A stretch of 64,000 bases of DNA from Coriolopsis trogii (Eukaryota; Basidiomycota; Agaricomycetes; Polyporales; Polyporaceae). Positions 1 through 12,633 of the stretch are shown here, one piece after another. How positions within the stretch are numbered: position 1 is the stretch's first letter; every line of letters starts with the position of its first letter. Where the stretch lies: contig JAHYIO010000036.1 in the NCBI GenBank assembly GCA_020543525.1, forward strand, positions 2,666,001 through 2,730,000. Reading direction: 5' to 3'. Below the pieces are notes generated by a model, which ran no database searches, was not told where the DNA came from, and was given only the letters and a program-made list of their open reading frames with translations. Position numbers and translations under genes: made by a program.

Positions 1-2004
1 AATGTTACTGGTGTTTCTGAAGATGGTGAAGTCGGATGGTGGGTGAGAGGACGGTCTGTGAAGGATGGGGAAGATGCTCGCGCAACCTTTATAAACATGA
101 CAAGTCCCCGCTTACACACCAATCCAATGAATCATGTTGGAAGGGCATCCTGAGCCTGATTGCAGCCGGGTATAACAACATCGAATGGCTCACGCTGACG
201 CAATGCGATATGTGTGAGAGTGCTGACGAAGCATGGCAGATCTTCGTTCTTCCTAGGCTGCAGACTGGACAGAAACTCTCATGTTCGCAGTGCCGCCTAT
301 CTACTGTTGTGTAGCTTCACACAGAGCTGTGCGCGACCGGTTGCACGTAGGCGAACTCTTTGTGTTTGCAAAGGTCGAGGTGATTTGTACGGAATCTGTC
401 GCAATCACTACACGGACAACCTGTATCTGCTAGTACTTACATCCTTAATCATCGCCCGAACGGACAGTGTCCAGCGCATACGTGTGCACTCCGGGACAGA
501 CTTCGGCAACTTGATCAGATCCTAACAGTGGTCTACCGCGACGTTACGAGAGCCTCTCAGACGAGTAGGTGGATGATCCATGTTCAGAATGAATATGGAT
601 CGCCACTCGACTCATCAATCCCTCGTAACCCACATCATGGCCTAGCCCAAGTCCTACCGAGATCGCGAGGTTCGGTGCCTCAAGCCGCAACGCGCAAGCC
701 TACTGCCGAATCTACAATGACCGAGATTCTTCATGAATGATGACCACTGCTGCGCACATTGAATGCCTCGGAGTGGGTCAAACGAGCGCCGGCCTACTAA
801 ATTATTCTGAGCTCTAGTGTGGTTAGCGACGAGATATAGTACGAAATTAGGAGGGACGAGGTGACGAAAACCGGTTCGAAGTGAAGCGTTCGAAAAGCAA
901 TCTTTCCGGGTGTGATAAACACTCCCTCGCAATAGAGTATTTGTAGAAAAGCTTAAGCTTGGACAGCCAGTGTCAGCCACTACGGCTACACCGGCCGAGG
1001 CTTTTTGTATTTAGCTTAGAACACAAAGCGTATCTCAATAGGCCGAGGACAGATTGTCGACTCCACGCATCCATAGATGGCGAGTATAGTGGAAAAGCGT
1101 AGAGATTGCATGATCTGTTATCTGTACATCGAGGTCTTGCAATTGCCTTGCGCCTCACAGAATATCGGCAGTGATTTATTTTCCCCACCAAGAACTAAAT
1201 ACTCAGGGTTCGCCAGATCCCAGTGGGAAGTCAGGGTGCGCCCTCAGCAAATCCCACAAGTAGCGATGGAGAGAGGCGCTGCTTGATCACTCGACACTTG
1301 ACCGTGGTTGCAATTGGCAAATTGCAGATGTGTTGGATGTCGATGCTGTGTAGAGTGTGTCGTAACCATGGAGGATGGTTGAGGAGGACATGGTCGTTGA
1401 GATGAAGTGAGTGCATGAGCGCCAATAAGTTGGTTCAACTATGGACTTGACAGCTCAACTCAGTTCAATTGGTTCAGCTCTCTTAATACTCCTCAAACGC
1501 CCCGCAGTGCTGGTGACGGGCCACTGACGGCCACCCGACATCCTGCCAAGTTGGCACGAATGTGGCCTAAGTTGAAGTAAGTTGCCTGATTTTGTCTGCC
1601 AGTCACAATTGCGGCTTGAGAAAGGCTAGCTGGGTCCGATTTGATGTCTGCACGGCAACCCAAGACCGCGATATCAATTTCAAGTCAGGACGTTACTCAC
1701 CGGCTGCATCATGGCTGCGTTGAACCACGTCGAAGGTCGGCATTACGCCGCCCGATCAGTACCTCTCTAGCCCCCCCGTGACTGGGCCGACCTTTCATGC
1801 CCTCCCCTCGTGCCCCGAAAACGACATCCACCAAATTCAACAGATACTCTAGGAGACGGCCAAACAGCCGTCATCATAGAGCTTCTACATAAACGGCGGA
1901 TTCATGAGGCAACGAGGAAGCACAAGTTCCTCGATCCGTTCGTGGTGAACGAGCTCACTGATCGCAACCATCGTGGCTCTGACTCCAACCAGCTTCATCA
2001 CACC
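1..2004. other. No supported gene (left edge)
   Basis: Only short open frames are present and none has a recognisable domain or consistent exon pattern. Bases about 187-230 resemble the region upstream of MDR-B (about 6177-6220): both have a stretch with 'tgacgcaatg' followed by 'gctgacgaagc', so part of a duplicated upstream region may lie here. Around 1430-1478 the motif 'ttggttcaact' and related GGTTCA words recur; the same word is one arm of a palindrome upstream of Serinc-1. Confidence 0.4.
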
Positions 2005-2643
2005 ATGAGATTTAGAAACGTCCTCTCTTCCGCACTCGTCTTTGTCTTGGCTCCTCTCACCACCGCCGACTTCATCCACCATGGCTCTGCTGCTCACTTC
2101 TTCTCTACCCAGAGTGAGCACCCACCGCCTCACTACTATGTACACGACCTTCCCTGACGCTCAATCGTGACTCTAATCGCAGATAAATCCCTCGTCTTTG
2201 CCCCCGAGTACGGCGCACCCACCGCCCAGCTCGTGGCCGCGCTCCCCGGGGCAGGCGACTTCAACGACATCACCGCCCTCTTCCCCGTCCTAGGCTCTGG
2301 GATGCCCACCCAGATCGGCTGGGGCGACTGGTGCGTCACTGCACGCAACGTCACCCCCGGGGGCCCGAACCAGACGCTGTACATCGAAGACTGCGACGAA
2401 GACGACAGCAAGCAGCTGTGGACGATCGACCCCGTGCTCGGTACGGTCTCAAACGCGGATGGGAACTGCGTCACTCTTGGCAAGGCTGCTCTCAATGCGC
2501 CCGTGAGTATGCGTACGATGTTGAAGATGGACCGATCAAGCTGACCGGGTGCGCTGTTCCGCCAGGTGACGTTGTCGAAGTGTTCCGTGAGGAACTCCAA
2601 GCTCCAGACCTGGGACCCGAGGCCTATCTCCTCCCAAGCCTAA
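2005..2643 (+). CDS. Secreted ricin-B-lectin-like small protein 1
   Basis: Three exons give a protein of roughly 160 residues. Exon 1 encodes a clear signal peptide (MRFRNVLSSALVFVLAPL, then TTADF). Exon 2 starts after the acceptor near 2182 and exon 3 starts at about 2565 after 'ctgttccgccag'. The mature part has the pattern of a ricin-B beta-trefoil repeat: GDWCVTARN, TLYIEDC, the QxW-type motif KQLWTI, GNCVTLG, then a second QxW motif LQTWDP just before the stop. It covers a little more than one trefoil repeat, far shorter than a full three-repeat lectin. Sugar binding is inferred from the family and not shown. A paralogue with the same intron layout lies at 46435-47080. MDR-A follows in convergent orientation. 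Confidence 0.75.
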
Positions 2644-2817
2644 GTGGGTGCGGAAACATGACCCTGCAGTGGTCTCTTTCAGACTATGCGTACCGTGCGC
2701 GCACTGGGAATCGCCGAACGCTGTTACTGTAGGACATGTGTGATCTCAATTGGTATAATCATGCAAACAGATCTTCTATAGCAGTATAGTGATGTAAGAA
2801 TTGAATGTCGTGTGACT

Positions 2818-4058
2818 TCAAGGAGTCTCTTGTGGACGGGCGATGAGCTTCTTCCCGCTGACCTTGTTCTCCTTCAGCCGTTCCAAACCGTCCGCGATGC
2901 CCGCGAGGCCGCTAGGAAGGACCTCGACCTGGTTCGGCTGCATCGCCGTGAGTAACACTGCAACCGCAAAGCATGGAGGCACAACGTACGACAATAACAC
3001 CCTTCTCGAGCCACTCCGTGAGCCTACTGTAGACTTCGATCCCGACCTGTCTGTTCATGGCCGGGTGCACGTTCCCGATGACTTTGACGACATTCTTGTC
3101 ATATCCTGTCGCCTTCTTCTCAGGCGCGATGGCGTCGGGCAGGACAATGATGATCGAGCCTCCAGGAGCGAGTGCGTCGTATACGAGCTGCTGCGTGTCC
3201 GCAGTAGAGATCGCGTCGTAGGCAAGCTCGAGAGGCATCTCGCCCGCAATTTTCTTCACCTCCGCGAGGATTTCGTCAGGGGGGAGAGAGCGGTCAACGA
3301 CGTGGGTTGCCCCGAGGGATTTCAACAGAGACTCGTTGCGGAGCGAGGCGGTGGTGATAATGGGGGAGCACTTGGCGAGCTTGAACGCTTGGATAGCTAC
3401 CAGACCATAGTATCATGCATGTCAGCCTGTCATGAGCCCTACTAGGAGGGCCATTGTGACTCACCATATTGGCCCACCGAGGAGGACCCACCGTTCACAA
3501 ACACGGGCTTGCCTGCGAACTTGGTCTGGCCACCTTCTTCCCAAGGTGCAGGGAGATTGACGGATTCCGCCCGCGGGTCGTGGTTCCATAGGCCAGTGAA
3601 GACCGTGGCGAAGGTGAGCGGCACGGATGCTGCCTGGTCGAACGAGATGTTGTCCGGAACTTTGGCCGTGATCTCGGCGGGGACAAGAGCGTACTGCTGG
3701 AATGTAGCACGCTGGTTGTCGAAGTAACCCTGGAAGAAACTACACAGAGTTTGATGATCCGACGTTCAGAACTCGGCGAATACTACCTGCGAGGCTCTAC
3801 TCACACCTTGTCTCCCTTGGCAAGGGTGGTGACTTCCGGGCCGACCTCTTCGACAACGCCGGCGGCGTCCGAGCCCCCTATGAGTGGATAACTCGACTGA
3901 AAGGGATCGTACACCTGGATCTTCCAGTCGACTGGGTTGAGGGCGGCTGCGATGACCTTAACGAGGACTTCCTTCGGACCAGGGGCGGGAATGGCGTTCT
4001 CTCCGACCTGCCACTTCCCATATTTCTCGGGAAGGAAGAGTGCTTTCTGAGTCGACAT
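2818..4058 (-). CDS. Zinc-free medium-chain dehydrogenase/reductase (toxD-like), MDR-A
   Basis: Four exons encode about 350 residues of the GroES-like plus Rossmann MDR superfamily, in the branch often labelled toxD or trans-enoyl reductase. Visible landmarks in order: MSTQKALFLPEKYGKWQVGE, IPAPGPKEVLVKV, ALNPVDWKIQ (GroES half), GGSDAAGVVEEVG, APWEEGGQTKFAGKP, NGGSSSVGQY (nucleotide-binding turn), GATHVVDRSL, YDALAPGGS, and a C-terminal VSGKKLIARPQETP. The structural zinc cysteine cluster of alcohol dehydrogenases is absent, so an NAD(P)H-dependent reductase is likely; the substrate is unknown. First intron: exon 1 ends in ...AAGGT and exon 2 opens TTTCTTCCAG. A TATAAG on the minus strand at 4140-4145 lies about 80 bases upstream. 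It is a close tandem copy of MDR-B. Confidence 0.88.
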
Positions 4059-4785
4059 GATGTGAATGTTGCTGAGATATGCAAGATGGGAAAAATGGAT
4101 GAGCTATGGGGGTACTCGACCATGATCACGACCGGGGTACTTATACGTTCTCAACCCTCCGTATCCACCGCACCGGGCCATACGAAGGTGGAGCCCTATC
4201 TTGTCAACGTAGTGACAGGTATCGAAGTCCGCTGACGAAGAAAGCTTGATCGTTGTGCTTGTAGAGTAGACATAGATGATCTATGGTCCTGCAGATAAGC
4301 GTTTCTGGACAAATTACTACGGACATTGGAGTGGGGCACGGACGTCTAGCGAAGCGGATGAGATCTGGGCGACTTCACCGTACTAGCCGTACTTGCTACA
4401 CGCATACTTGATTGGCGGAACAGAAGCCTAGAATAGATGGGAGTCTTCGAAACCGACTTACGCTCCTGTCAACGTTGCGGTTATCCAGAAGGAGTGATCG
4501 TCCGATCCCTGAATCTCACGTACTACTGAACCGGAAACCACCCCTCTCTTCCGAGATGGTCTCGTGAAGCTGTTTCTGGTTCCAGTATCCACGAGCCTTG
4601 AGGTTCAAGGTGCTCCTTGACGCGATGTTCATTGTGACCATTAACGCAATGTTTGACGCCTTCCGAGTCGAATACTTCCACGAGCGGCAATATTCAAGTT
4701 CCCTCTGTCCTAACCAATGATACTGAGGTATGTGATTGCCTTCCTTACGTATAGACACGTATGCGTCGACACATCGTCGCCCACG
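4059..4785. other. Intergenic spacer with MDR-A promoter
   Basis: The MDR-A promoter side carries a minus-strand TATAAG at 4140-4145. A 'gctgacgaag' word near 4231 is shared with the region upstream of MDR-B. The remaining bases hold no open frame with a recognisable domain. Confidence 0.5.
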
Positions 4786-6043
4786 TCAAGGAGTCTCTTG
4801 TGGACGGGCGATGAGCTTCTTCCCGCTGACCTTGTTCTCCTTCAACTGTTCCAAACCGTCCGCGATGCCTGCGAGTCCGTCAGAAAGAACCTCGACCTGA
4901 TTCGGCTACTTCACTGTGAATACAATGCCAAGCTCAAGACCTAGAGACATGACAGGATCGACGTACCACAACGACGCCCTTCTCGAGCCACTCCGTGAGC
5001 CTACTGTAGACTTCGATCCCAACCTGCCTATTCACGGCCGGGTGCACGTTGCCGACGACCTTAACGATCTTCTTGTTGTCTCCTGCCGCCTTCTTCTCAG
5101 GTGGGACGGCGTCGGGCAGGACGATGATGACCGAGCCTCCAGGAGCAAGCGCGTCGTACACGAGCTGCTGTGTGTCCGGGGTCGAGATTGCGTCGTAGGC
5201 CAGTTCGAGAGGCGTCTCTCCCGTGATTTTCTTCACCTCGGTGATAATGGCATCGGGAGGGAGGGAGCGGTCGATGACGTGGGTTGCCCCGAGGGACTTG
5301 AGCAGCGATTCATTGCGGAGGGAGGCGGTGGCGATGATGGGAGAGAACCTCGCGAGCTTGAACGCTTGGATGGCTACAAGACCGTGAAATCATGCATGTC
5401 AGCTACTCTTCCCTGTAGCGTTCAATCGCAACACAGGCTAATTCGGTGCTTACCATATTGACCCACCGATGAGGAACCGCCGTTCACAAACACGGGCTTG
5501 CCTGCGAACTTGGTCTGGCCGCCTTCTTCCCAAGGTGCAGGGAAGTCGACGGATCCCGCTTGCGGGTGGTGGTTCCAAAGGCCAGTGAATACAGTGGCAA
5601 AGCCAAGAGGGATAGATGCGGCCTGGTCAAACGAGATGTTGTCCGGAATTTTGGCCGTAATCTCGGCGGGGACAAGGGTGTACTGCTGGAACGTCGCGTG
5701 CTGGTTGTCGAACCACCCCTGAAATAACCTGCACGAAAGTAAAACTTCTGATTACAGGAGTCAGAAGGATGCGAGATCGTACTTACACCTTGTCGCCCTT
5801 GGAAAGGGTGGAGACTTCCGAGCCGATCTCCTCGACAATGCCGGCGGCATCCGAGCCCCCTATGAGGGGATACTTCGACTTGAAGTAATCGTAAACCTGG
5901 ATCTTCCAATCCACCGGGTTGAGGGCGGCCGAGATGACCTTGACGAGGACTTCCTTCGGACCAGGGGCGGGAATGGCGTTCTCTCCGACCTGCCAGTTCC
6001 CATGTTTTTCGAGGAGGAAGAGTGCCTTTTGGGTCGATGGCAT
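4786..6043 (-). CDS. Zinc-free medium-chain dehydrogenase/reductase (toxD-like), MDR-B
   Basis: Tandem paralogue of MDR-A in the same orientation, with the same four-exon structure and almost the same sequence. It opens MPSTQKALFLLEKHGNWQVG and shows ALNPVDWKIQ, GGSDAAGIVEEIG, NGGSSSVGQ, GATHVIDRSL and the identical C-terminus VSGKKLIARPQETP. The last exon is nearly base-for-base the same as in MDR-A (compare 2818-2880 with 4786-4850), which points to a recent duplication with an offset of about 2 kb. Residues differ mainly in exon 1 and the third exon. Function is the same family-level call: an NAD(P)H-dependent reductase of unknown substrate, without the zinc cysteine cluster. A TATA-like sequence at 6121-6128 lies about 80 bases upstream. 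Confidence 0.88.
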
Positions 6044-6693
6044 GGAGTGAGGTATTCGGCGATGAGTGAGTGGTGGTGAATGGACGCTTTGTACGAGGCA
6101 TTCGAGGTCATCATGTCCTCAATATATGTCGTGACCTATCATGAAATCCTGCTATCAGTGGTAACTACAGCTTCAGATGGCTCGCGATGACGCAATGGAT
6201 ATCGGACAGCTCGCTGACGAAGCGGCACAGCCTCACCCCTGAACTCAAGGCGCAATCGAATATGTTCTCGAGCCAGAAGAAGTTCGGACATGGAGGTGGG
6301 TGATACAGTGCCGTAGACGAATTGTCCCTTCCCAACTTGCTGATTTATTCGGGGCCAATTGTCTGGGCGTCGGTGCTACCAATCGTTTCCCCTGTTATTG
6401 CCTCAGCGAAAGCTGGACAAGCCTCAATAAGGCCCATACTTACCGGTACGTGAAGCCAATGATGTCGATGGGAGGCTGTAACAGACTACTCGCTAGCCGG
6501 GCTCGCGTCCGATTCTCACGGAGGACATCGCTTATGACGTAGATCACGTGAGCTGTAGGATGTAGCAGTGCGCACTTGGCGCTGTGCAAGGAACAGGTTG
6601 CCTCAAACCGTCATCGTCGTCGTCTTGTCGTTTAGTATCGTCCCTGGATCAAGCCTCCATCCTCTCATCAAGAGCAAGTACACACCAGAAGTC
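6044..6693. other. Divergent promoter region between MDR-B and metacaspase
   Basis: Holds the likely promoters of both flanking genes, which point away from each other. A TATA-like 'aatatatg' at 6121-6128 serves MDR-B. No gene seen. Confidence 0.5.
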
Positions 6694-9067
6694 ATGTGGA
6701 ACAACTATCCCGGCCAGCAAGCACATGGCGGTGGATACCAGTCCCCTCCTGGCCCTCCGCCTCCGGGCCAACCGCCGTAAGTCATATCCGGAGATCGATC
6801 TCTCATTGGTCCATCACTCATGCTTCACTAAACCACCAAGGTTTGGATTCCCGAGTCCGTGAGTTGAGGATACACCCTAGCAGCGTCCTCTGGCTCATCA
6901 TTTATCAAAGCGGCGTCCCGTCCCCCACTCCGGGGTACAACCCGGGTTACATGCCCTCATATGGGCCTCCTCCCGGCGGGTGAGTACCGTAGCGTACCGT
7001 CCGCGTTTGCTGTGCATGAACTCGATCCTTCCAGTTATCCACCACCTCCGGATCCTCCTGGAGGTCCTCCCGGTGGCCACCATCATCAGCATCATCAACA
7101 GCCCGGAGGCTTTGCGCCTCCACCCGGTCCTCCTCCTGGCTATGGTGGCGGCCCTCCCGGTGGGCCGCCTCCGATTCCTGCTCGACCTGGTTCAGACCGT
7201 TTTGCTCCTCCTCCTGGGCCTCCCCCTGGACAGTCTCCCGTGTCGTATGGGGGTTATGGGGGCGGCTACAGGGCTCCACGTAAGTGACACTCATCCTGGG
7301 AGGTGACGTTACACTCACGTCTGCACATAGCGGGACCTCCGCCGCCGCCGCCGAGCCAGCCGCAAAACTATGGGCCGACATTTGAGGGGGCCGATCACAG
7401 GCAACACCAGCTCTCATACCAATACTCACAGTGTAACGGGAAGAAGAAAGCCCTATGCGTACGTTTGTTGCACGTATTAATGGATTCAGTTATCACTCAG
7501 CCGCTCTGCTTGATTCAGATCGGCATCAATTACTTTGGGCAGTCTGCCGAGTTGAAAGGTTGCATAAACGATGCTCGAAATGTGAGCCGTTTTCTGCAAG
7601 GTGAGACACAAGGTTTGGTGCTATCTGGATACAATTGACAATAGCCACAGAAGTATGGGGATACCGGCAGGACGATATCGTCATGCTGACAGACGACGCC
7701 TCAAACCCTCGACAAATTCCCACTAGAGATAACATGGTAAGGGGTTCACTTGCGTTGCCGTGGCAGCCAGTTGTCAATTTGTTCCCAGCTGGCAGCGATG
7801 CAATGGCTCGTTAGGGGTGCACAGCCGAACGATTCGTTGTTCTTCCATTGTGAGTGTACAGGCACATTGTCGTCTCATTCGGCATATTCAGCCTTTCCAG
7901 ACTCCGGTCATGGTGGCCAGACAAAGGACCTCGATGGCGATGAGGCTGATGGGTATGACGAAGTCATTTACCCGGTTGATTTCGAGGGTGCTGGGCATAT
8001 TGTGGACGACGTAAGCCTACGCTACTCCATGCTCGCCTCTCCTGTGACTCATCAAGTACCGGCTATAGACTATGCATGACATCATGGTCAAGCCTCTTCC
8101 TCCCGGTTGCCGCTTGACCGCGATTTTCGACGTGAGTCACTTTTGATGTCAACTGTCTGGTCTTAATATCGTCTGATTGTCTTGCACAAGTCTTGTCATT
8201 CAGGCTCCGCCCTCGGTGAGTATTCGATAAACGAGCGAAGGGTAGTTCATATTCATTCTTCCACACAGATCTGCCGTACATATACTCGACAGAAGGAAAA
8301 CTCAAGGAGCCGAACTTGGCTGCCGAAGCCGGCCAAGGTCTCCTATCTGCTGTAACTTCTTACGCGCGGGGTGATATGGTGAATGACGTCTACGTGTCGT
8401 CTCTTATCTGCGCATTGCTAACGGTAGTGGTTCAGGGTGGTGTCTTCTCTTCTGTGTCTGGCATTTTGAAAACGGCTACTGGCGGTGGACAACGGGCCGA
8501 GAAGAAGTCACGGGCCACGAGAACCTCCCCCGCGGATGTGGTACGCCGCCGAAACTCCTCTTTGAATTGACGATATTCTGAATTGGGCTTGGCAGATCTC
8601 CTGGAGTGGATGCAAAGATTCGCAAACCAGTGCCGATACTGTCGAGGCCGGCCAGTCCACTGGCGCGATGAGCTTCGTATGTTTACGTTCGTCCTCTTCC
8701 TGATTCGAATGCTTACTGTACGTCCCAGGCTTTCATATCATGTCTACGTAAGTCCGAGAGGTTTCTCCTGGCGCCGTATACATCGTTGAGACTGATCGTC
8801 GTTGGGCACAGGCGAAAATCGCCAGCAGAGCTATCAGCAACTCCTTATCAACATCCGGTACGACTTCTTCTGGGACCTGGGGCGTTCGTTTACGTGGCGC
8901 GGATCTGACGATCTTCCCTCTAATAGCGCTATCTTGAAGGCGAAGTACAGCCAGAAACCCCAGCTCTCGAGTTCGCACCCTATGGTGAGTGTCGACGTAT
9001 GTCTCGAGAAAGATTGTCTTACGTATGGTTCACTGCACAGGACGTCAACCTGCTGTTCATATGTTGA
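6694..9067 (+). CDS. MCA1: Type I metacaspase
   Basis: A multi-exon gene for a caspase-family cysteine protease that cuts after Arg/Lys; fungal members act in stress response, protein-aggregate clearance and cell death. The N-terminal prodomain starts MWNNYPGQ and is rich in Pro, Gly and Tyr (several PPGPPP blocks, a HHHQHHQQ run). The catalytic domain begins at GKKKALCIGINYFG and continues with [10 protein letters not shown] and DDIVMLTDD. The His motif [14 protein letters not shown] is formed by splicing at about 7850/7901, where FFH, Y and SGHGG join. The Cys motif [15 protein letters not shown] is formed by splicing at about 8130/8191. The C-terminus assembles from small exons as [44 protein letters not shown], matching the usual metacaspase tail. 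Both catalytic residues are present, so it should be active. Confidence 0.93.
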
Positions 9068-10013
9068 AGCAAGGCCCGTACTAGTGTACTGTAATCTCAC
9101 AGCTGTCGAACGCGTGTCGTAGGTGTGTTGTAAGTTATATAGGTCAGTACATTTGCGCAGACATACGCGCACTCGAGAGTCGGGAGGACTCGAGGAGTCC
9201 GAATACTTTGTTCGTCTGATGCTTTTGCTTGAGCTCGACGTTCGAGCGTTCCCTTTTTTGGCTTCACATCGGAGTTTCGAGCATCACACTGATGGGATAC
9301 AGCAAGCCGGGCATCCTTGGTGGCTGGCCGGCAGTATTCCGGAGCGCTGTCGAAGGAGTTTCGCACACCCCACGTACACCCCGCTTTCGGTCGGGGCAAG
9401 TGGAGGCGCTCCAGCAGCGCACTTCTCTTCCTTCCTGTTCCTTTCTGGTAGGTCCCCGTCATTCGCGAGAAGCTACATCCATGATCTGTTTCTTTAGCCA
9501 CCCACGCCAGTTTCTAGTATGCTCCACCACTCTAGAGCTTACCTTGCTATGGCTGCCGTCTGAACTTCGGATGTTTTCGATCAACCTGATGGTCGAGCCG
9601 GGCCGCACACCAAACCGGGCCGCACGCCAAACATCAGTGCGACTCAGTCGATTTAGGCGGAAAACAAATTCTGGCACGGGTACCGCAGCCCCGCATTCGC
9701 CCCGTGGAGATCATCAACTGTTGAGAGCTTCGTTGGGCCTATTTGGCTCCTTCTTCTGACGCAGGAGGGCCCCATGATCAGACGTATTCTCAGGCCCAAC
9801 GTTTCGGGACGTCGTCACCTGCTTGACCGCGGCCTGTCCTTGGCGTTCAGCATAAATACTAACGGAACTGGAGGCAGGAGCTTCCGTGTTGGTTCCAGCC
9901 GTCGCGTTCACTCCCCCTGCACGTCCATCTCCCCGACGTTCTCTCGCCGCACGAGAACGAGAACGACACAGGTCTTGGACAACCTCATCAACTAATCACT
10001 GGGAAACGACATC
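9068..10013. other. Intergenic region, no supported gene
   Basis: Contains the 3' flank of the metacaspase and the promoter of the transporter. Bases 9599-9633 hold a small imperfect tandem repeat of 'ccgggccgcac(a/g)ccaaa'. Open frames here show no domain and no family resemblance. Confidence 0.45.
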
Positions 10014-12388
10014 ATGGGTCTTGGAGGTGCAAATATCATCGCGTCAAACCGCCGCAAGAATCTGGCGGGCCCGTCTGGCTGGGTATGTCTTTGACTGCGT
10101 CGCAATCCTTCGCACCTGCTCATCTCCGTGTTCTACAGGCGGGTCTTGTTGCCAATGCCAGGATCTTTGCGATTGCCGTCTTTGCTTCCCTAGGTGGTCT
10201 GTGAGTACCAGTGACTTATCGTCTTATCTACGTTTGCACCCGCTTACGAGTTTCACTTTCTTCAGGCTTTATGGTGAGTACAGCAGTGCCCTTTAGCGGG
10301 ACATGCTGACCTCTGCGTGGTCCTTGTGTAGGCTACAACCAGGTGAGTCTTTGATGATGGGTGGTCCATCCCCTCTCACGGCCACTGATATCTCGGAATG
10401 ACATCCGTTAGGGAGTGTTCTCTGGCGTACTCAACATGACCAATTTCAAGAATCGTATGGGTGATGCGGTCATTGATGCGGGCACTCGTGGGTGGCTTGT
10501 CGCCGTCCTCGAGCTCGGTGCTTGGGTCGGGGTGCTCCTGACGGGCTATCTTGCGGACCGGCTTTCCCGGAAATACACCATCGTGCTGGGTGAGTGCATC
10601 ATTGCTTGGAGGGGAGGGAAAGGACTCCTCCTGTCTCCCGCGAGAGTCACGGAGGACGCAGAGAGACTGATTCTGCGCCTACTGCGTGTTTATCACAGCT
10701 GTCATCGTGTTCTGTATCGGCGTCATCGTTCAGACATGCGCTCTCAATCCTGATTACATCTTTGGTGGTGAGTGGGAGCCTTGTCGGAAGGTTTGTGTGA
10801 CCGCTGACGCGTTCCGCAGGTCGATTTGTCACCGGTCTGGGTGTCGGATCCCTCAGTATGGCCGTGCCTTTGTACAAGTGAGTGCCCTTGCGGTCACACA
10901 CGGTATGATAGCCTCCTGACATGCACATTCCAGCGCCGAGCTTGCCCCTCCAGAAGTCCGTGGTAGTCTGGTCGCTCTGCAGCAGTTGGCAATCACGTTT
11001 GGTATCATGGTCTCGTTCTGGATCGACTACGGCACCAACTACATTGGTGGCGTCGGCGAGACGCAGAGCCAGGCAGCATGGCGCGTCCCGCTGGCGCTGC
11101 AACTCGTTCCCGCCATCATCCTCGGTGTCGGCATTTTGTTCATGCCGTTCTCGCCGAGATGGCTTGTCAACAATGGACGCGACGACGAAGCGTTGCAAGT
11201 TCTGAGTCGTGCGCGGCGCCTACCTCCCGATTCTGACCTTGTCCAGATTGAGTTCTTGTACGTTGTGCACTTACGAACCGTGGACCAGTCTACTGACGTA
11301 GTCGGTGCTCAGGGAGATCAAAGCACAGTACATCTTTGAGAAGGAGACCTCTGCGATCAAGTACCCCCAATTTCAAGATGGCTCGCTATCGTCGAACTTC
11401 AAACTCGGCTTCTACGACTACTTGAGTCTACTGCGCCAACGATGTACGCTTCCTTCGTTTCCATCGATCTGGGCGTAGTGTTGACGATACGTGTTTACCA
11501 GCGCTGTTCTATCGCGTCGCCGTCGGCTCCTTGACAATGTTCTTCCAGCAGTGGACGGGTGTAAACGCTATCCTCTACTACGCCCCCTTCATCTTCCAGG
11601 ACCTTGGTTTGACGGGCAACACAAATTCGCTCCTCGCCACCGGTGTCGTCGGCATCGCGTACGTTCACACTGTATTATTTTGCCGGTTCATCGTACTAAC
11701 TGCATGCTTGCTTGCGCAGCATGTTCCTCGCGACCATCCCCGCCGTGATCTGGGTCGACCAGGCCGGCCGGAAGCCCGTGCTCGTCTCCGGCGCCTTCCT
11801 TATGGCCGCTTGTCACATTATCGTCGCCGTTCTCACCGGGCTATACCAGGATTCGTGGGAGTTACACGTCGCTGCTGGCTGGGCTGCATGTGCTCTCGTC
11901 TGGATCTTCGCCATCGGGTTCGGATACTCGTGGGGCCCGTGCTCGTGGATCCTTGTCGCCGAAATCTGGCCGCTCTCCGTCCGCGGGAAGGGTATGTCGA
12001 TCGCGGCCTCGTCGAACTGGATGAACAACTTCATCGGTGAGTGCCCGAGCCGCGCCACAGTCTTTGAGGTACTTTGGTTGCTGACTGGGAGCGTGCTACA
12101 GTTGGCCAGGTGACCCCGACGATGCTGGACAAGCTCGGGTTCGGCACGTTCGTCTTCTTCGGCGCGTTCTCTTTCATCGGGGGACTGTTTATCCTGTTCC
12201 TCGTGCCGGAGACCAAGGGCCTCACGCTTGAGGAGATGGACGAAGTGTTCGGTTCGGTCGGTATGGCCGCGGGCGAGCACGAGCGGTTCGTGGAGATCGA
12301 GAAGCGGATCGGGCTCGATGCGTACAACGACCCGAGCCGCGCGAGTCCGACGTACGACGAAAAGAGAGATGATATCATGAAGGCGTAG
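10014..12388 (+). CDS. MFS sugar/quinate-type transporter
   Basis: About ten exons encode a 12-helix plasma-membrane transporter of roughly 530 residues, of the sugar porter family (hexose or quinate permease type). It opens MGLGGANIIASNRRKNL. Family signatures are all visible: GGLLYGYNQGVFSGVL in helix 1, GYLADRLSRKYTIV (the D-R-x-x-R/K loop), GRFVTGLGVGSLSMAVPLY with NAELAPPEVRGSL after it, FMPFSPRWLVNNGRDDEAL, QQWTGVNAILYYAPFIF in helix 7, WVDQAGRKPVL, GPCSWILVAEIWPLSVRGKG, and FLVPETKGLTLEEMDEVFG. The C-terminal tail is hydrophilic and ends DDIMKA. It is convergent with the P450 gene. Substrate cannot be read from sequence; a proton-coupled monosaccharide or quinate symporter is most likely. 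Confidence 0.93.
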
Positions 12389-12633
12389 GCATGACGTCTG
12401 CCTTGTGCGGTCACCCAGGTGCGACATGCCTAACTTTGGGATGAACGCATAGTCTCGTCTTTTATTGTTCGTACTGCATACTGTATTTGTAGCTTGTTTT
12501 ATCACGTTTCTAATGCTCACGACTCTTCGAACCTCATTTGCTAGTCCTGGCGCTTGATTCAAGAATATGCGGACACTCGTATGTGGTGTCCGTTGTTCAT
12601 GCTCCTTAGCTCGGTTGCTATCTCTGCTTGTCA

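Noticed and set aside
2136..2600. 154-codon minus-strand frame
   Set aside because: Antisense to the lectin-like gene, which has a signal peptide, splice sites and a paralogue.
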